NCBI GenBank assembly: GCA_964019335.1
Contig: OZ025702.1
Location: 124,001 to 188,000 of the forward strand
Reading direction: 5' to 3'
DNA: 64,000 nt
Origin: Diplonema japonicum
Lineage: Eukaryota > Euglenozoa > Diplonemea > Diplonemida > Diplonemidae
Position numbers and translations under genes: made by a program
Shown: in pieces, positions 9,120 to 19,600 of the stretch
Numbering within the stretch: the stretch's first letter is position 1
How the letters are laid out: each line of letters starts with the position of its first letter
The notes under the pieces: generated by a model
Told to the model about the DNA's origin: nothing
The model's database searches: none
Seen by the model: only the letters and a program-made list of their open reading frames with translations

Positions 9120-11259
9120 ATGGATGTCAACAATGCAACAATCCTGCATTACGATGCAAGCGCCGACATCGAGCTACTAAAAACCGGGGTGGAGAAGATG
9201 TGGGTGCTGGTGAGCTGCTTCCTGGTGTTCTCCATGCAGGTCGGCTTCGCCTTCCTTGAAGCAGGCGGTGTACGCTCTGTCAATGTTGTGACAATAGTGT
9301 TCAAGAACCTAGGCGATTGTGCGATAGGAGCCCTCATGTGGTGGCTGGTGGGGTACTCCATCTCCCGGAAAGGAGATAAATTCTTGGACGGCTTCCACAT
9401 GGTGAACATAGATGATCTTTCGGCATTCCTTCTCAACTTCATGTACCTCGCCACGGCCACCACCATCGTCTCAGGCGCCGTCGCAGAACGGATCAACCTA
9501 GGGGCCTACTACACCCTCACTATTCTAATCTCTTCCATAATCTACCCAATGATAGTTTATTGGGTGTGGGAAGGCGGTTTTCTCCGCGAATTTGGTGTTG
9601 TAGATGTAGCAGGTTCAATGGTCGTGCACATGTCCAGTGGAGTGTTCTCATTTGTAGCAGCGTGGATGCTTGGAAAGCGTAAGCTTCCTGGGGGAGCGGA
9701 TCCATTTTCCGAGCAAGGAAAGCAAATCGCATCCCCACATAACAAATTTCTTCAAGCCGCAGGATCGCTTCTGTTGTGGTTCGGGTGGTTCTCCTTCAAC
9801 ACAGGTTCCATCTCTATCATCAAACACCCCAAGGCCGTTGAAACAGCGGCGGTGGCAACCGTTCTTGCAGGGTCTGCAGGGTCCGTGGTGGGAATGATAG
9901 CCACGAGTGTTATATACTCGCATCTTGACCTGGCACAAACGTGTAACTGTCTTCTCGCCGCACTTGTTTCAATTACTGCGTCATGTGCTTTTGTCAGGCC
10001 TACTATGTCTGTGTTCATTGGTGCTACAGGTGCTTGTATTTACCTCGCTGCACATCAGCTTCGTGTGAAACTGCGTGTTGATGATGTAATTGATGCTTCT
10101 GCTGTGCATGGTGCGTCGGGTCTGTTCGGGGTGCTGTGTGTATGTCTTGCTGATGAAGACATGCTCCGTGAGTATCTTGGAATGCCTGGGTTTCGACTCG
10201 ATCGTGGGAAGCAGTTTGGGATCCAGCTTCTCTCTGCCGTGCTTATCATGTCGTGGTCCGCAGCGTGGTCTCTTGTTACATGTTACATCCTCAATAAGCT
10301 CAGGCTTTTCAGAGTTTCTCAAGAATCGGAAATTCAAGGTTGTGACGGTGCGCTTCTTAAATGTTGGGGTTACGATTACCTCGGGGATGTTATTGCGGAA
10401 GCCGCGCATAATCCTGTCGAGGGGATCCAGTTGCTGAGCTTGCAGTACAGTGCTGACAATACGTCGTGCCTGGGGAAGCCAAACCAGTTCTCCTTTGTGA
10501 ACATGAAGGACCTTGAAAAATGTCTTGTGAAGGAGAAGGTGAAGGAGAAACCTGTTAAAAAAGATCGCCACGTGATCACCATCCCTGACGATGAAGGCGG
10601 GCCGTCAGAACACGAAGACGAACAACCGCAAGCGGTGATGGAAGAGGAGCAAGAAGAGGTGCTTGACAAAATAGACGAGATGTCAGATGATGAAGAAGTA
10701 GACCCTGCATTCCTGCGCCAGCGGATGTCTATTGACAGGCACTGCAACACAGACCTCGCTCACACACCATCGAGTTCTGAAGGGATTAACACAGCACCCG
10801 CAATTTTCACTCATTGCGGATATGGGGATATGCCCTATCCACCACCTCCTATGTATCCTTCAGATGTGTTGGTGCAAACAGGTCTGCATACTGCCGTGCT
10901 TGATCCTGAGCTGGAGCCTGATGCTACGACCTGTGGGGAGCTGAGTGAGATTCAGCAGGTTGTGGAGCCGGTTCTGACTCCCGCCGAGCAGCAGGTCAAT
11001 GCCCTGCCTGTCTGTATGCAATGTGGCGCGAACAATTGGAAGCAGAAGCGAAGCAGGCCGAAGTACTTCATTATACAATGCTCTTGCGGGAGTGAAAGCA
11101 CTTTGAGGAAGGATGCTGATATGTTCCGTGTATGTGGAAAGGGGGGGTTTAAACAAAAAAAAAAAAAAAAAAAAACAGGACCGGTGCCGTGTGAAAGGAT
11201 GCCCTGGGTGCGAAAATATGCACTTGAACTTGGTGTACACGAAACGGTATCCAGAGTGA
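9120..11259 (+). CDS. amt: Ammonium transporter with Cys-rich cytosolic tail
   Basis: Two exons, 9120-11129 and 11179-11259, giving 696 residues. Residues ~20-420 form the Amt/Mep/Rh channel with about 11 membrane segments. The pore twin His are present (GSMVVHMSSGVFSF and ASAVHGASGLFG), as is LLWFGWFSFNTGS. It moves ammonium or ammonia across a membrane, probably the plasma membrane. The long tail is acidic and ends in a Cys-rich module: CMQCGANNW...CSCGSES, then after the 49-nt intron CRVKGCPGCENMHLNLVY. The intron (11130-11178) starts GTATGTGG and ends in an A run plus CAG. Splicing keeps frame and completes the Cys pairs, and the downstream TGA is at 11257. Without splicing the frame runs on to 11288 with a Lys-rich end. 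A zinc-binding tail on an Amt is unusual. Confidence 0.92.
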
Positions 11260-11789
11260 TAAAAAAGAAAAAAAAAAACCCTTTGTAGGAATGGTAAGCA
11301 GCGAAGCTGATGGAAAGAAATTGTTTTTTCACAATTTAAGAAAGTTAAGAAAAAATTAAAAAAAATAGTTTTTTATTTCTTTTTTTTTTCAGTAAGACGG
11401 GTTAAAAAAAATCCAGGGGGTGGGGACTAAAAAAAAAACCGGAGAAAAACACTAAATATTTCTTCTTTTTTTTTTTTTCCTCTTATTTTCTGATCGCCGA
11501 GTTGACTAATCCCTGATCCCCCCCCCCTCCCCTCCCCACCCCCCTGGAATTTTAGTTTCCCATTCATGGTTATGGTTCGTTGCAATGTATTTTTTTTTTT
11601 TTCAGTTTTTGTTTACGTATCCCCCTTCTCTCTCTTTCTTGCCCAGCCCTTTCCTTTTTCTTTTTTTTGTTGTAACCAGCCGTTTCGACTACCCCAGGCA
11701 ACTCTTGCTTAGCAGTAACAAAGCTTTAAGCTGGCGAACAGAGAAGATAAGAAAGGAGAGGGAGAAACCCCCCGTTCATTTTCAAATGT

Positions 11790-11857
<68 letters not shown>

Positions 11858-12431
11858 TCCGCGCGGTAACACCATTATTAAAACATCCCAACTAAGTTCT
11901 GTCAGCATATTGCACACAAGAAAAAAAAAAAAAAAAAAGAGAAAGAAAGAAAAAAAAGAAAAAAAAAGAAAAAAAAAAGAGGGGTAAACTTTTCCGATTT
12001 TTTCCCCTTTTAGCTACTTGCAAACGCAATTATTATTCCCCCCCCCCCCCCCCCTCCAGAAAATACTTCCAAAAAAATAAAAGAAAAAGAAAAAAAAAAA
12101 GAAAGAGTTCCAGAGTGTGAGAGAGAGAAAACTGTCATTTTTTTACCCCTTTTTTTTTTGCTGTGGGGGCTGACAGCGCGCTACATTACACTTGTTCGTT
12201 TTTTTTTTTTTTTTTCTTCTCATATCCGCTAAGTGACCCGGCCTATGTCCAAAATTGGGTCATAGGAATTTTAAGGGGGTATTCTTTTTAAAAACCTGGA
12301 AACATGGCAAAAAAAAAAAAAAAATGTCAAAAGGTTCATTGAATTCCATGTGCCGGACATGTAAGAACGAGGTTCCAAAAAAGATTGGGCACCGGGTACA
12401 AATAAACCGTTCCAGCTCGGATATGAAGCAT

Positions 12432-12464
<33 letters not shown>

Positions 12465-13136
12465 CTTTTGCAAATATCAATTATTTGCACAAACAATCTG
12501 ACGGCTCTTTCTAGTTACCTCCGAGCTTCTTTCTCTTGAAATCTCAACATATATCCTGCAACCAAAAGATGCAGGCATGTTGCTTAATAATGAGGGCGTA
12601 CCATGCACCCTAGAACAATCAGGTGTCTTTACTCTGAAATTCTTCGTTCGAAAGAAGTTTTTGTCGAGAGTAAGTAAAAGGATGTACCTTTTTTTTTTTT
12701 TCTTCTTTTTTTGCAGCGCACTTTTCTTCCCTCTTGCTAGCTTTGTCCAAAGCTACTCGCTCACCCCCTCTCCCTGAAGAAGTTTCCCCTTTACGGTGCA
12801 CTAGAAACATAAGAGGGTGGGTCCCCACATTAGCTTTTATTCAGCTCCCCCCCCCTTTTTTTTCCTTGTTAAGTGCAACCGTCAATTCGTAGGCAGTATA
12901 GTTGATTTATATACAGGTTGGAGAAATCATCAGCCTTCAGCTGCAAATACTTTCTCAAAGCAAAAAAAAAAAAAGTCAACACATTCTTTTTTTTTTCCCC
13001 CTTCAACGGCATTTTTTTTTTTCCCCGTTTTTTTTTTTTTTTTTTTTTTTTTTTTCCAGGTGGTGGGGAATATGGAATTATTTATTTAAAGAAGTACATC
13101 AGATGTGTTGTTCGCTGTTGACCTCCTCGTCGGTCA

Positions 13137-13331
13137 TTACCGGTGGCGCCCGAGTGGGAGAAGCAGATGCTCAGGGTGACGAACAGGCAGCAAACTGCAC
13201 GGGCTCAGGATCTTGGTTACCCGGGTCGCCCCGCTGGGGTTGAGCTGCACACCGCACGCATTGAGGACACGACGCGGAACGCAGAAGAAGCTACAGTAGG
13301 CCGTGGTGCGCCCCTGTAATCAAGTAGATGG
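13137..13331 (+). repeat. Dispersed repeat family R1, copy 1 (protein-like)
   Basis: This segment shares blocks with 56274-56387 (TCTTGGTTACCCGG, AGTCGCCCC-like, ACGCAGAAGAAGCTACAG, TAATCAAGTAG). One frame reads as protein: PEWEKQMLRVTNRQQTARAQ then DLGYPGRPAGVELH, ending in a TAA at the GCGCCCCTG end. The other copy reads TARAQNLGYPESPRLG in a matching frame. It is probably a remnant of a mobile element's coding end; the family is unknown to me. Confidence 0.55.
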
Positions 13332-13361
13332 GACGCCCCCACCGGCTTCCTTTAAATTATC

Positions 13362-13399
<38 letters not shown>

Positions 13400-13699
13400 C
13401 CAGCATGCAAAACCTCCCCCATTCCTTTTTTTTGAGGATCCCCCCCCTTTTTTTTTGCTCCCACTCGTTTCGAGAGGAAGCCACCAAAGGGGCAGATTTT
13501 CTTTTTAAAAAAAAACGGAAAAGTACATCATCATGCACACCTTCTCTCTTCTTTCTAGTGATAACGAACCTTTTGTTTAGAAAATAATCTCAAATACTCC
13601 CCCTTCCCCTCCCTTGAAATAGGTTATCTGATGTATCTCTTATTTCTGCTCTAGTTGCTCTGGAAGGCGGGAAAAATCTTTAATAAATAAACTACATAG

Positions 13700-13972
13700 C
13701 TAAACCCTGTCAAGCATCCCCAGAAAATTTGCTATTCGTCAAGCGGGCGGCAATAAACTCAAACTGCCCCAGTCTTGAAATCCTTGTTTTGGTAGAGATC
13801 TTTTTCTTCCTTCAGGCGTCCTGCCACATACCGCAGGTACCCTTAAATGTCTCTTTTTTTTTTCTTCTTCTTTTTTTTAAAGGGTGGTCCTCAAGTGGGA
13901 TTTGCCCTTAAACATTTTTTTTTTTTTTTTTTTTGTTTTGCCATCCGGTGGACCTTGCTTGACGGGATTTAG
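13700..13972. repeat. Imperfect inverted repeat (17 nt arms)
   Basis: CTAAACCCTGTCAAGCA at 13700-13716 is matched in inverted form by TGCTTGACGGGATTTAG at 13956-13972 (15 of 17). The arms enclose the first R2 copy, so they may be ends of a small element. Low confidence because the arms are short. Confidence 0.35.
13811..13852 (+). repeat. Dispersed repeat family R2, copy 1
   Basis: A block of about 42 nt starting TTCAGGCGTCCTGCCACATA and ending CCCTTAAATGTC before a T run. It recurs almost exactly at 14091-14132 and 56474-56515, and in diverged form at 26756-26798. Each copy is followed by a T-rich tract. Confidence 0.8.
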
Positions 13973-14090
13973 AGTTATGGAGCGACCACCATTACATTTA
14001 TCTTTCCACTTTTTTTTTGAACGAGGGGCCGAAGGCCACACCACAGCAGAAAGGTTCGATCAAGAGATAGATTGAGACTCTTCAGGCGTC

Positions 14091-14119
14091 CTGCCACATA
14101 CCGCAGGTACCCTTAAATG

Positions 14120-14132
<13 letters not shown>
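14091..14132 (+). repeat. Dispersed repeat family R2, copy 2
   Basis: Essentially identical to the copy at 13811 over its whole length, and again followed by a long T run (14122-14153). The two copies are 280 bp apart in direct orientation. Confidence 0.8.
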
Positions 14133-14155
<23 letters not shown>

Positions 14156-14182
14156 AAACGTGTTATCACTTTTTTTTTTTGA

Positions 14183-14266
14183 ACTAAAGAGGATGAATGC
14201 CGCTGTCGAGGGTGCTGCAAAAATTGCGAGAACCTGAGGTGTGAAAAGGAGAAATCTGTCCGTTAA
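14183..14266 (+). pseudogene. Cys-rich coding remnant
   Basis: A 27-residue frame with no ATG at its start, ending in TAA at 14264-14266. It reads KEDECRCRGCCKNCENLRC then EKEKSVR. The spacing C-x-C-x2-C-C-x2-C-x4-C looks like the end of a zinc-binding protein. The preceding T run interrupts any upstream frame. It may be the 3' end of a decayed transposon or gene. Confidence 0.35.
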
Positions 14267-14944
14267 GTTAAGTAGTTACGTATATTGTTCCCGTCGGAAG
14301 AAAAACAAATGAAGTCTTTTTTCTTCTCCCTCCTTTTTCTTCTCCCCCCCCCCCCCCCCCTTCCGCTTTTCATTTTCACAAAAGCAGCATAACAAAAAAA
14401 GGGGGGGGGGGGAAGCATAAAAAGCACGTCTCTTTTTTCTTCTTCTTTTTTTTTGACAAAAAAAATTTAAAAAAAAAATCCAGTTTTGGGGAACAGCTGG
14501 CCCCCTGTATACAACGAGGAAAAAAAAAAAAAAAAAAAAAAAAAAACGATTGGTTTTTCCTCCTCTTCTTACAGAGACTATACTTGTTCTTACAAACAAA
14601 AGAAACTGCGCAAAATACTGGAAAAAAAAAAATTCACTCGTGGTGGCAGTGGTTTTGACGAGTAATGACGGTTATGTCACAGCGAAGCTAGAATTATCCA
14701 CAAGTGAAATCATCAATTTTATATTCACGACAGCAAAAATTTGAGTGTGTGGGTGCGAACATCGCTAAAGAATTACATCATTTGCTCTTGGGTAAAGATG
14801 TTCCTCTTGAGGGGGACCTTTAGGTTGTTGAAACAGAGTATAAAATCCCCTTCTTTCGGACAGGGCCTTCTTTTCCTTCCTTTAACTATGAAACACACAA
14901 AAAGCGTGCCCAACCTGGTAGGTATTTTAGGAGGGTTTTTGCCT

Positions 14945-15039
14945 AAATTAGGCCCAAGGCGTGAAATAATATTTCTATGTTTTAACGCTATAAAAAAAAA
15001 AAAAAAAGAATTTTCTATTTTCACTCCTGGGCCTAATTT
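14945..15039. repeat. Inverted repeat / hairpin
   Basis: AAATTAGGCCCAAGGCGTGA (14945 on) pairs with the inverse of 15017-15039 (...TCACTCCTGGGCCTAATTT). About 20 of 23 positions pair, with a loop of about 50 nt containing an A run. It could be a foldback element or an RNA hairpin; no gene is attached to it. Confidence 0.6.
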
Positions 15040-15177
15040 TCTTTTGACTTCTGATTTTCACTCCCACACACAAAAAAAATTTTTTTTTTGCTGGACTTAA
15101 ATAAAACACTTAAAGCAAAATTTTTTGAAATCGACCCTCTGAAACCCATACCCGTGGCTGAGAGCGCACAGGGAGGT

Positions 15178-15216
<39 letters not shown>

Positions 15217-16048
15217 GGAACAATGAAGAACCTTTTCTTTTTATTTTTTTAAGAAAGCCTCAAAGAAAGGAGAATTCTATTAACGGTAAAAAAACGTTCT
15301 AAGAGAGATTCCACCCGCACTTGCTTTCAGCATCCCCTCTCTTCTCTTTTTCTATATTTTCTACTTTTATTATCATCGGCCCCCCTTTTTTTTCTCGTTC
15401 CCACGGACTAGCTGGCGTAGTGAAAATTGGGGACCTATCTTGCAATAAAGATTTCTTATTCTACCCCAATTAGCGTAAGAGAAGAGGGAGAGAGCGATTT
15501 CTTTCGTTTTTGTTTTTGAAAAGGCCGAAGCCCTAGAAGGGAGAAAAGGGGAAAGATAAGTAGAGACAAGGGGACATTCCAAAAAAAAAAAAAAACAGGA
15601 ACCTCCTTTATTTCATCTCTTTTTTTCGTTCTCTCCCCCCCCCCCCCCACCCTTTTCTTCACTTCACGCGTAACAAGCAACAAGAATAAGAAAAGGATGG
15701 GAACGGGGAGAAGAGAAAAAAAAAGAAGAAAAAAAAAGTGGAGAGGGGAGAAAAGATGGCATTCTTTTCTTTTCATTTTATTTGAGCTGGCAAAAACATT
15801 ATTTCGCATCCTTTCACAGAGGGAGGGAACAAGAAGGCAGGGGAGGGGGGGGGGGGGGGATAATGTTCGCCCTATGTGGATGAACACGGCTTTCTTCTTT
15901 TTTTTTTTTTCTATCTCCCCTATCATCGTGAGTAATTATGTTTTTTTTTTTTTTTTTTTTTGTATTATTTCCACCACCCACCACCACCACCACCCCCGGT
16001 TCGCCATTTTTGTATAACGCATAGCAAGGAAGGGGGGAAAAAGAAACC

Positions 16049-16462
16049 ATGATTATTTACATTAGTGCCGACATAAGACGGGAAAAGGTAAACCTGGCAG
16101 TTGACTTCACCACCAGGCCCAGCGTGGCTGATTTGAAATTTCACGCTGAAAGAATACTAGACATCGAGGCACAAGGATTCGTTTTGGATAACCTTCACAT
16201 ATATGAAGAGCTGCTAGGGTCGTGGGTTCCAGTCACCTCAGAGAGCCTCCTACACACCCATGCACAACTCTTCGCGTTCCAACCACTAGACATCGAGGAT
16301 ACACCAGTTGAGGGGCCCATACCCGGGCCGTCCAAAACTGTTCACATTACCCCAATGGGGCGTAGCTCATACGAGCTTGAAATAGCGCGAGCACAGGACG
16401 CCTATCTAAAAAGCATCGAAAATTTTGTCAGGAAATATCCTGGGAGGGAGCTGCTTGTCTGA
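16049..16462 (+). CDS. Hypothetical protein, possible ubiquitin-like fold
   Basis: 137 residues, single exon, stop TGA at 16460-16462. It starts MIIYISADIRREKVNLAVDF, a beta-hairpin followed by a helix (VADLKFHAERILDI) and a short strand pair, an order that recalls a ubiquitin-like domain. A Pro-rich linker (GPIPGPSK) and a C-terminal amphipathic helix follow. I do not recognise a family. It lies 159 bp before the ATM gene on the same strand, after a 4.8-kb repeat-rich gap. Ordinary codon use and protein-like composition make it likely to be real. Confidence 0.65.
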   Translation: MIIYISADIRREKVNLAVDFTTRPSVADLKFHAERILDIEAQGFVLDNLHIYEELLGSWVPVTSESLLHTHAQLFAFQPLDIEDTPVEGPIPGPSKTVHITPMGRSSYELEIARAQDAYLKSIENFVRKYPGRELLV

Positions 16463-16620
16463 TGTGTACCCTTTTTTTTTTTTTTATCTTTTATTTCTGT
16501 TATTAGAGATGTTTGTAATAAAATTCTTTCTTTTGTCCCCCCCCCCCCCCGCAGTACCTACTTCGTTATTCCTAAAGGTGAGAGGAGGGGGAAAGAGAGA
16601 GAAAAAAAAAAGAGAAAATA

Positions 16621-19600
16621 ATGTCGCTTGTTGCAGTAAACGAGATACTCGCGACCAACGACCAGCGAAAGGCTGCCATCGAGATATCCAAGTACGTCAT
16701 CAGCCTCTCTGAAGCAGGCGAAGTCGACACAGTAAGGGAGCCAGGGGTATGGAGTGCTGCGGTGAAGTATTTAGTAGGAAAGGTGCTGGTGGGGATCACT
16801 ACCGCGAAGGAGACGGTGATGAAGAACCAATATAGTGGGCCACTTCGGGTCATCGTGGTGGGCCTGCACGCAGGGTGCGCCAAGGACTCCTTCGACCCCC
16901 CGCTCTCTGCGGGATCTGTCGATCTTCTTTACCAGCACATCACTAGCGTTTTGCGGTCGCCTTCCTGTAAACCTGCATACACCGATTACTGCGCCACACT
17001 GACAGGCTTGGTGCGTCTTGGGAAGTACTGCACATGGATGCGGCCCGAGGTGCTGGAAGGCCTCGTCGAGGCGTTGACAGACGCCGTGAAAGCCACCTCC
17101 GGCGCTGCAGTCGGGAATCTCTCATCAACGCTTTCCACTATCCTCGGTGCCTACCCCCGCGTGCTGCCTCCTGCTGTCGCCACCCTTTGCCTGGAGTTCG
17201 CCATCGAAGTCCTCCCGCACGCTCCTTTTTCCCAGCACCTCGTCCTCAACACCCTCCGTTCCCTTAATGCTGTTATTAAGAATGTTCTAAAAGACGCGCT
17301 TTCGCAGATCAAGTCGTGTCTCTGCCTCCTCTCCCCCTACCTTGCGAAGCTCATCCAACCGCAGGGTTCCATGACGGAGGCCTTGCGGTACGAGGCAGTC
17401 GAGGTCCTGAAGTACCACCTAGAGGTCTGCAGGCTCACTACCCTCGAGCGCACCCACGCCAACGACGTCCCCAACCTCGATGAGCTGTGGGTCGGGCTGA
17501 GCCACCTCGTCGGGCTGAAGTCAGGAGGGTCGTTGAGGGCTGAGGCAACCGTTTTTGACGAGAGGAACAACGCGCTTGTGGAGCTGCTAGCGGAGGTGGC
17601 GTGCCTTGTCTCGGAGAGGCATCACGGTGCCATCGACACACAGCTGACAGAGCCATCGGACCAGCCTGCTAAACGGAGGAAGAAACAACACCCGTGGGAC
17701 ACCATCCTTGCGGGTGTGAAGAGCCCACACGACCTTGTTTCCTGGATGTGGCTCAAGGTCCTGTCGGGGTATGTCGTCAAGCAGGCGGTGCGCGATCCGC
17801 CGATCTTGTCCCCCGAGCAGCTTGCCGAAGGCATCGACTGCATCACAGCATACCTCTCTCGCGGGTCCTCTGGCTTCGATGCTATTCATGTCTTCGCGCT
17901 TCAAACAGCCGCCAAGCTCGCAAGCCTCCCGCCATATTACACAAGCAGCCCTTGCGCTGCCTTGCAGCAGTCTGTCGTCTGTCTGCGGGACCACTTGATC
18001 GCGAGGATAGCTGGCTCTGTCCCTAACCAAGCCACCCCTGCCGTCTTCGAGGGTCTGTGTGCGATCTTTGCGCTGCCGTCCTCCTTCTCCCAATGCGATG
18101 AGGACGCCTACGATGCCCACACCCTCTTCACTCTCCCTCCTTACCACTCTTCTGCCTGCTCTAACCCTTCTGTAAGGCTCCTCGTCATCTTACTCCAAGG
18201 CAATCAACTCCGACCGACTTCTCTCTCCCACCTTCTCTCATGGCTCGTCAGGAGCAGCACAACTGCTACCGACATCGACATCTCCGGTTGCGGGTTGGCC
18301 CTCTCCCTCCTCACAAGCATCCCTCTCAAGGATCTTAGCCACCCGTGGCTTGCACCCTCTCAGGACACAGGTCACGACACAACATCTCTACTCCCAGCTC
18401 TAAAGAAGACTGTTCAGGAGGCCGTGGTCGAGGCCCTCAACCTTGATGGCGTGGACAGGGTGGTTAGGGGGTGTAAGCTTCTGAGCCTCATCCTTACAAT
18501 CAAAGGGATGTGGGATACAGACAAGGCAGTGCTCGCTAAGCACTGTACTCACCTGCTGGAAATGATATCAGTCAGGTGGCATCGCTTTGAAGGCAAGGAC
18601 TCCACACAAGCACTGCGGGCCTTGCAAGAACTACTGCTCCATGAGGACGGCAAGATCTGCGACATTAAAGAGACGGAATTCGTAGGGAAACTTGGTGGCA
18701 TCGCCAGGAAACTGTTGCAGCGGGTTGAAATGTACTTTTCTAACAACGAGGGCGACGGGGACGCAGCCATGGCAGAGGGCTCTGGGGACATGCTGGCAAC
18801 ACCATCAGTGGTGCCGGTGCGTGACAGCCAAATGGTGCTCTTCACCTGCACTACTGCTGCCATCCACGTGTACGGCGTAGTCAGTGTTGAAAGCGGTGAG
18901 CCCTTTCTGGGCAGCGAGGTGCGCCAGACCGTCGACAGGATATGGAACGTGTCGAAGCTTGGTCCGCTTGCCTTCGACGTGGCGGAGTTCTTGAGCGTGG
19001 TAAACGACAGTAGGAACATTGTGTCGTGCCTGACAAAGTTGCGTGAGCTGCTTGCGTGCAAACAGAATAAATGGGACGACGAGTGCATCACACGGACACT
19101 GACCATCACGCGCAGGGCGGTGAAGAGCACACCGTCACTTGAGGAGGCAGGCATCACGGATCTTCTGCGGGATACAATCGACAAATTGACTGAAGTAGAC
19201 AGCAAGTGCTTGCTGGCACCACGAAGCAAGATAGCTCTGTGTCACACCACCATGGCCATCGTCCCGAAGGCAGAGGGTGACCTGTTAGGCATCGCGCTGA
19301 ATTCGTTCCTCCCTTTGCTGTCTGACCCCAGCCATGCGGTTAGGATTGAGGCTGCGGGTTTCGTGTCGACACTTGTGAACCTCTTCGAGCACCCACATGG
19401 CGTCTTCAACTCCATCGTCGACAAGCTGGCACCACACTTTGCTGGGAAGCAAACCGTTGACAAAAGCTGCAACACCATGGCGCAGACCTCCATTCTAGCA
19501 ATAGCCGAGATCGCAAAGCACTCCGACACCATGCAAGGCACGGCCTTGCTCCAACTGCTGCTCATCAATACGCACAAGGAATTCAACGAGCGAATCTACC

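Larger units (their letters stand above)
11260..16048. other. Repeat-rich spacer with decayed coding remnants
   Basis: 4.8 kb with many A/T/C/G runs, including a T run of about 60 at 11793-11852. It contains members of dispersed repeat families (listed separately), an inverted repeat at 14945/15017 and protein-like scraps. One scrap is a 38-aa frame at 12577 with a possible 47-nt intron 12670-12716 (GTAAGT donor, GCAG acceptor). Another is an ATG frame at 12324 with CRTCKNE. A third is a Cys-rich frame 14183-14266. None is long enough to call a gene. It looks like a graveyard of mobile elements between two gene runs. Confidence 0.6.

Noticed and set aside
14041-14075. GGTTCGATC as a possible tRNA T-loop
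   Set aside because: No flanking stems of the right length.
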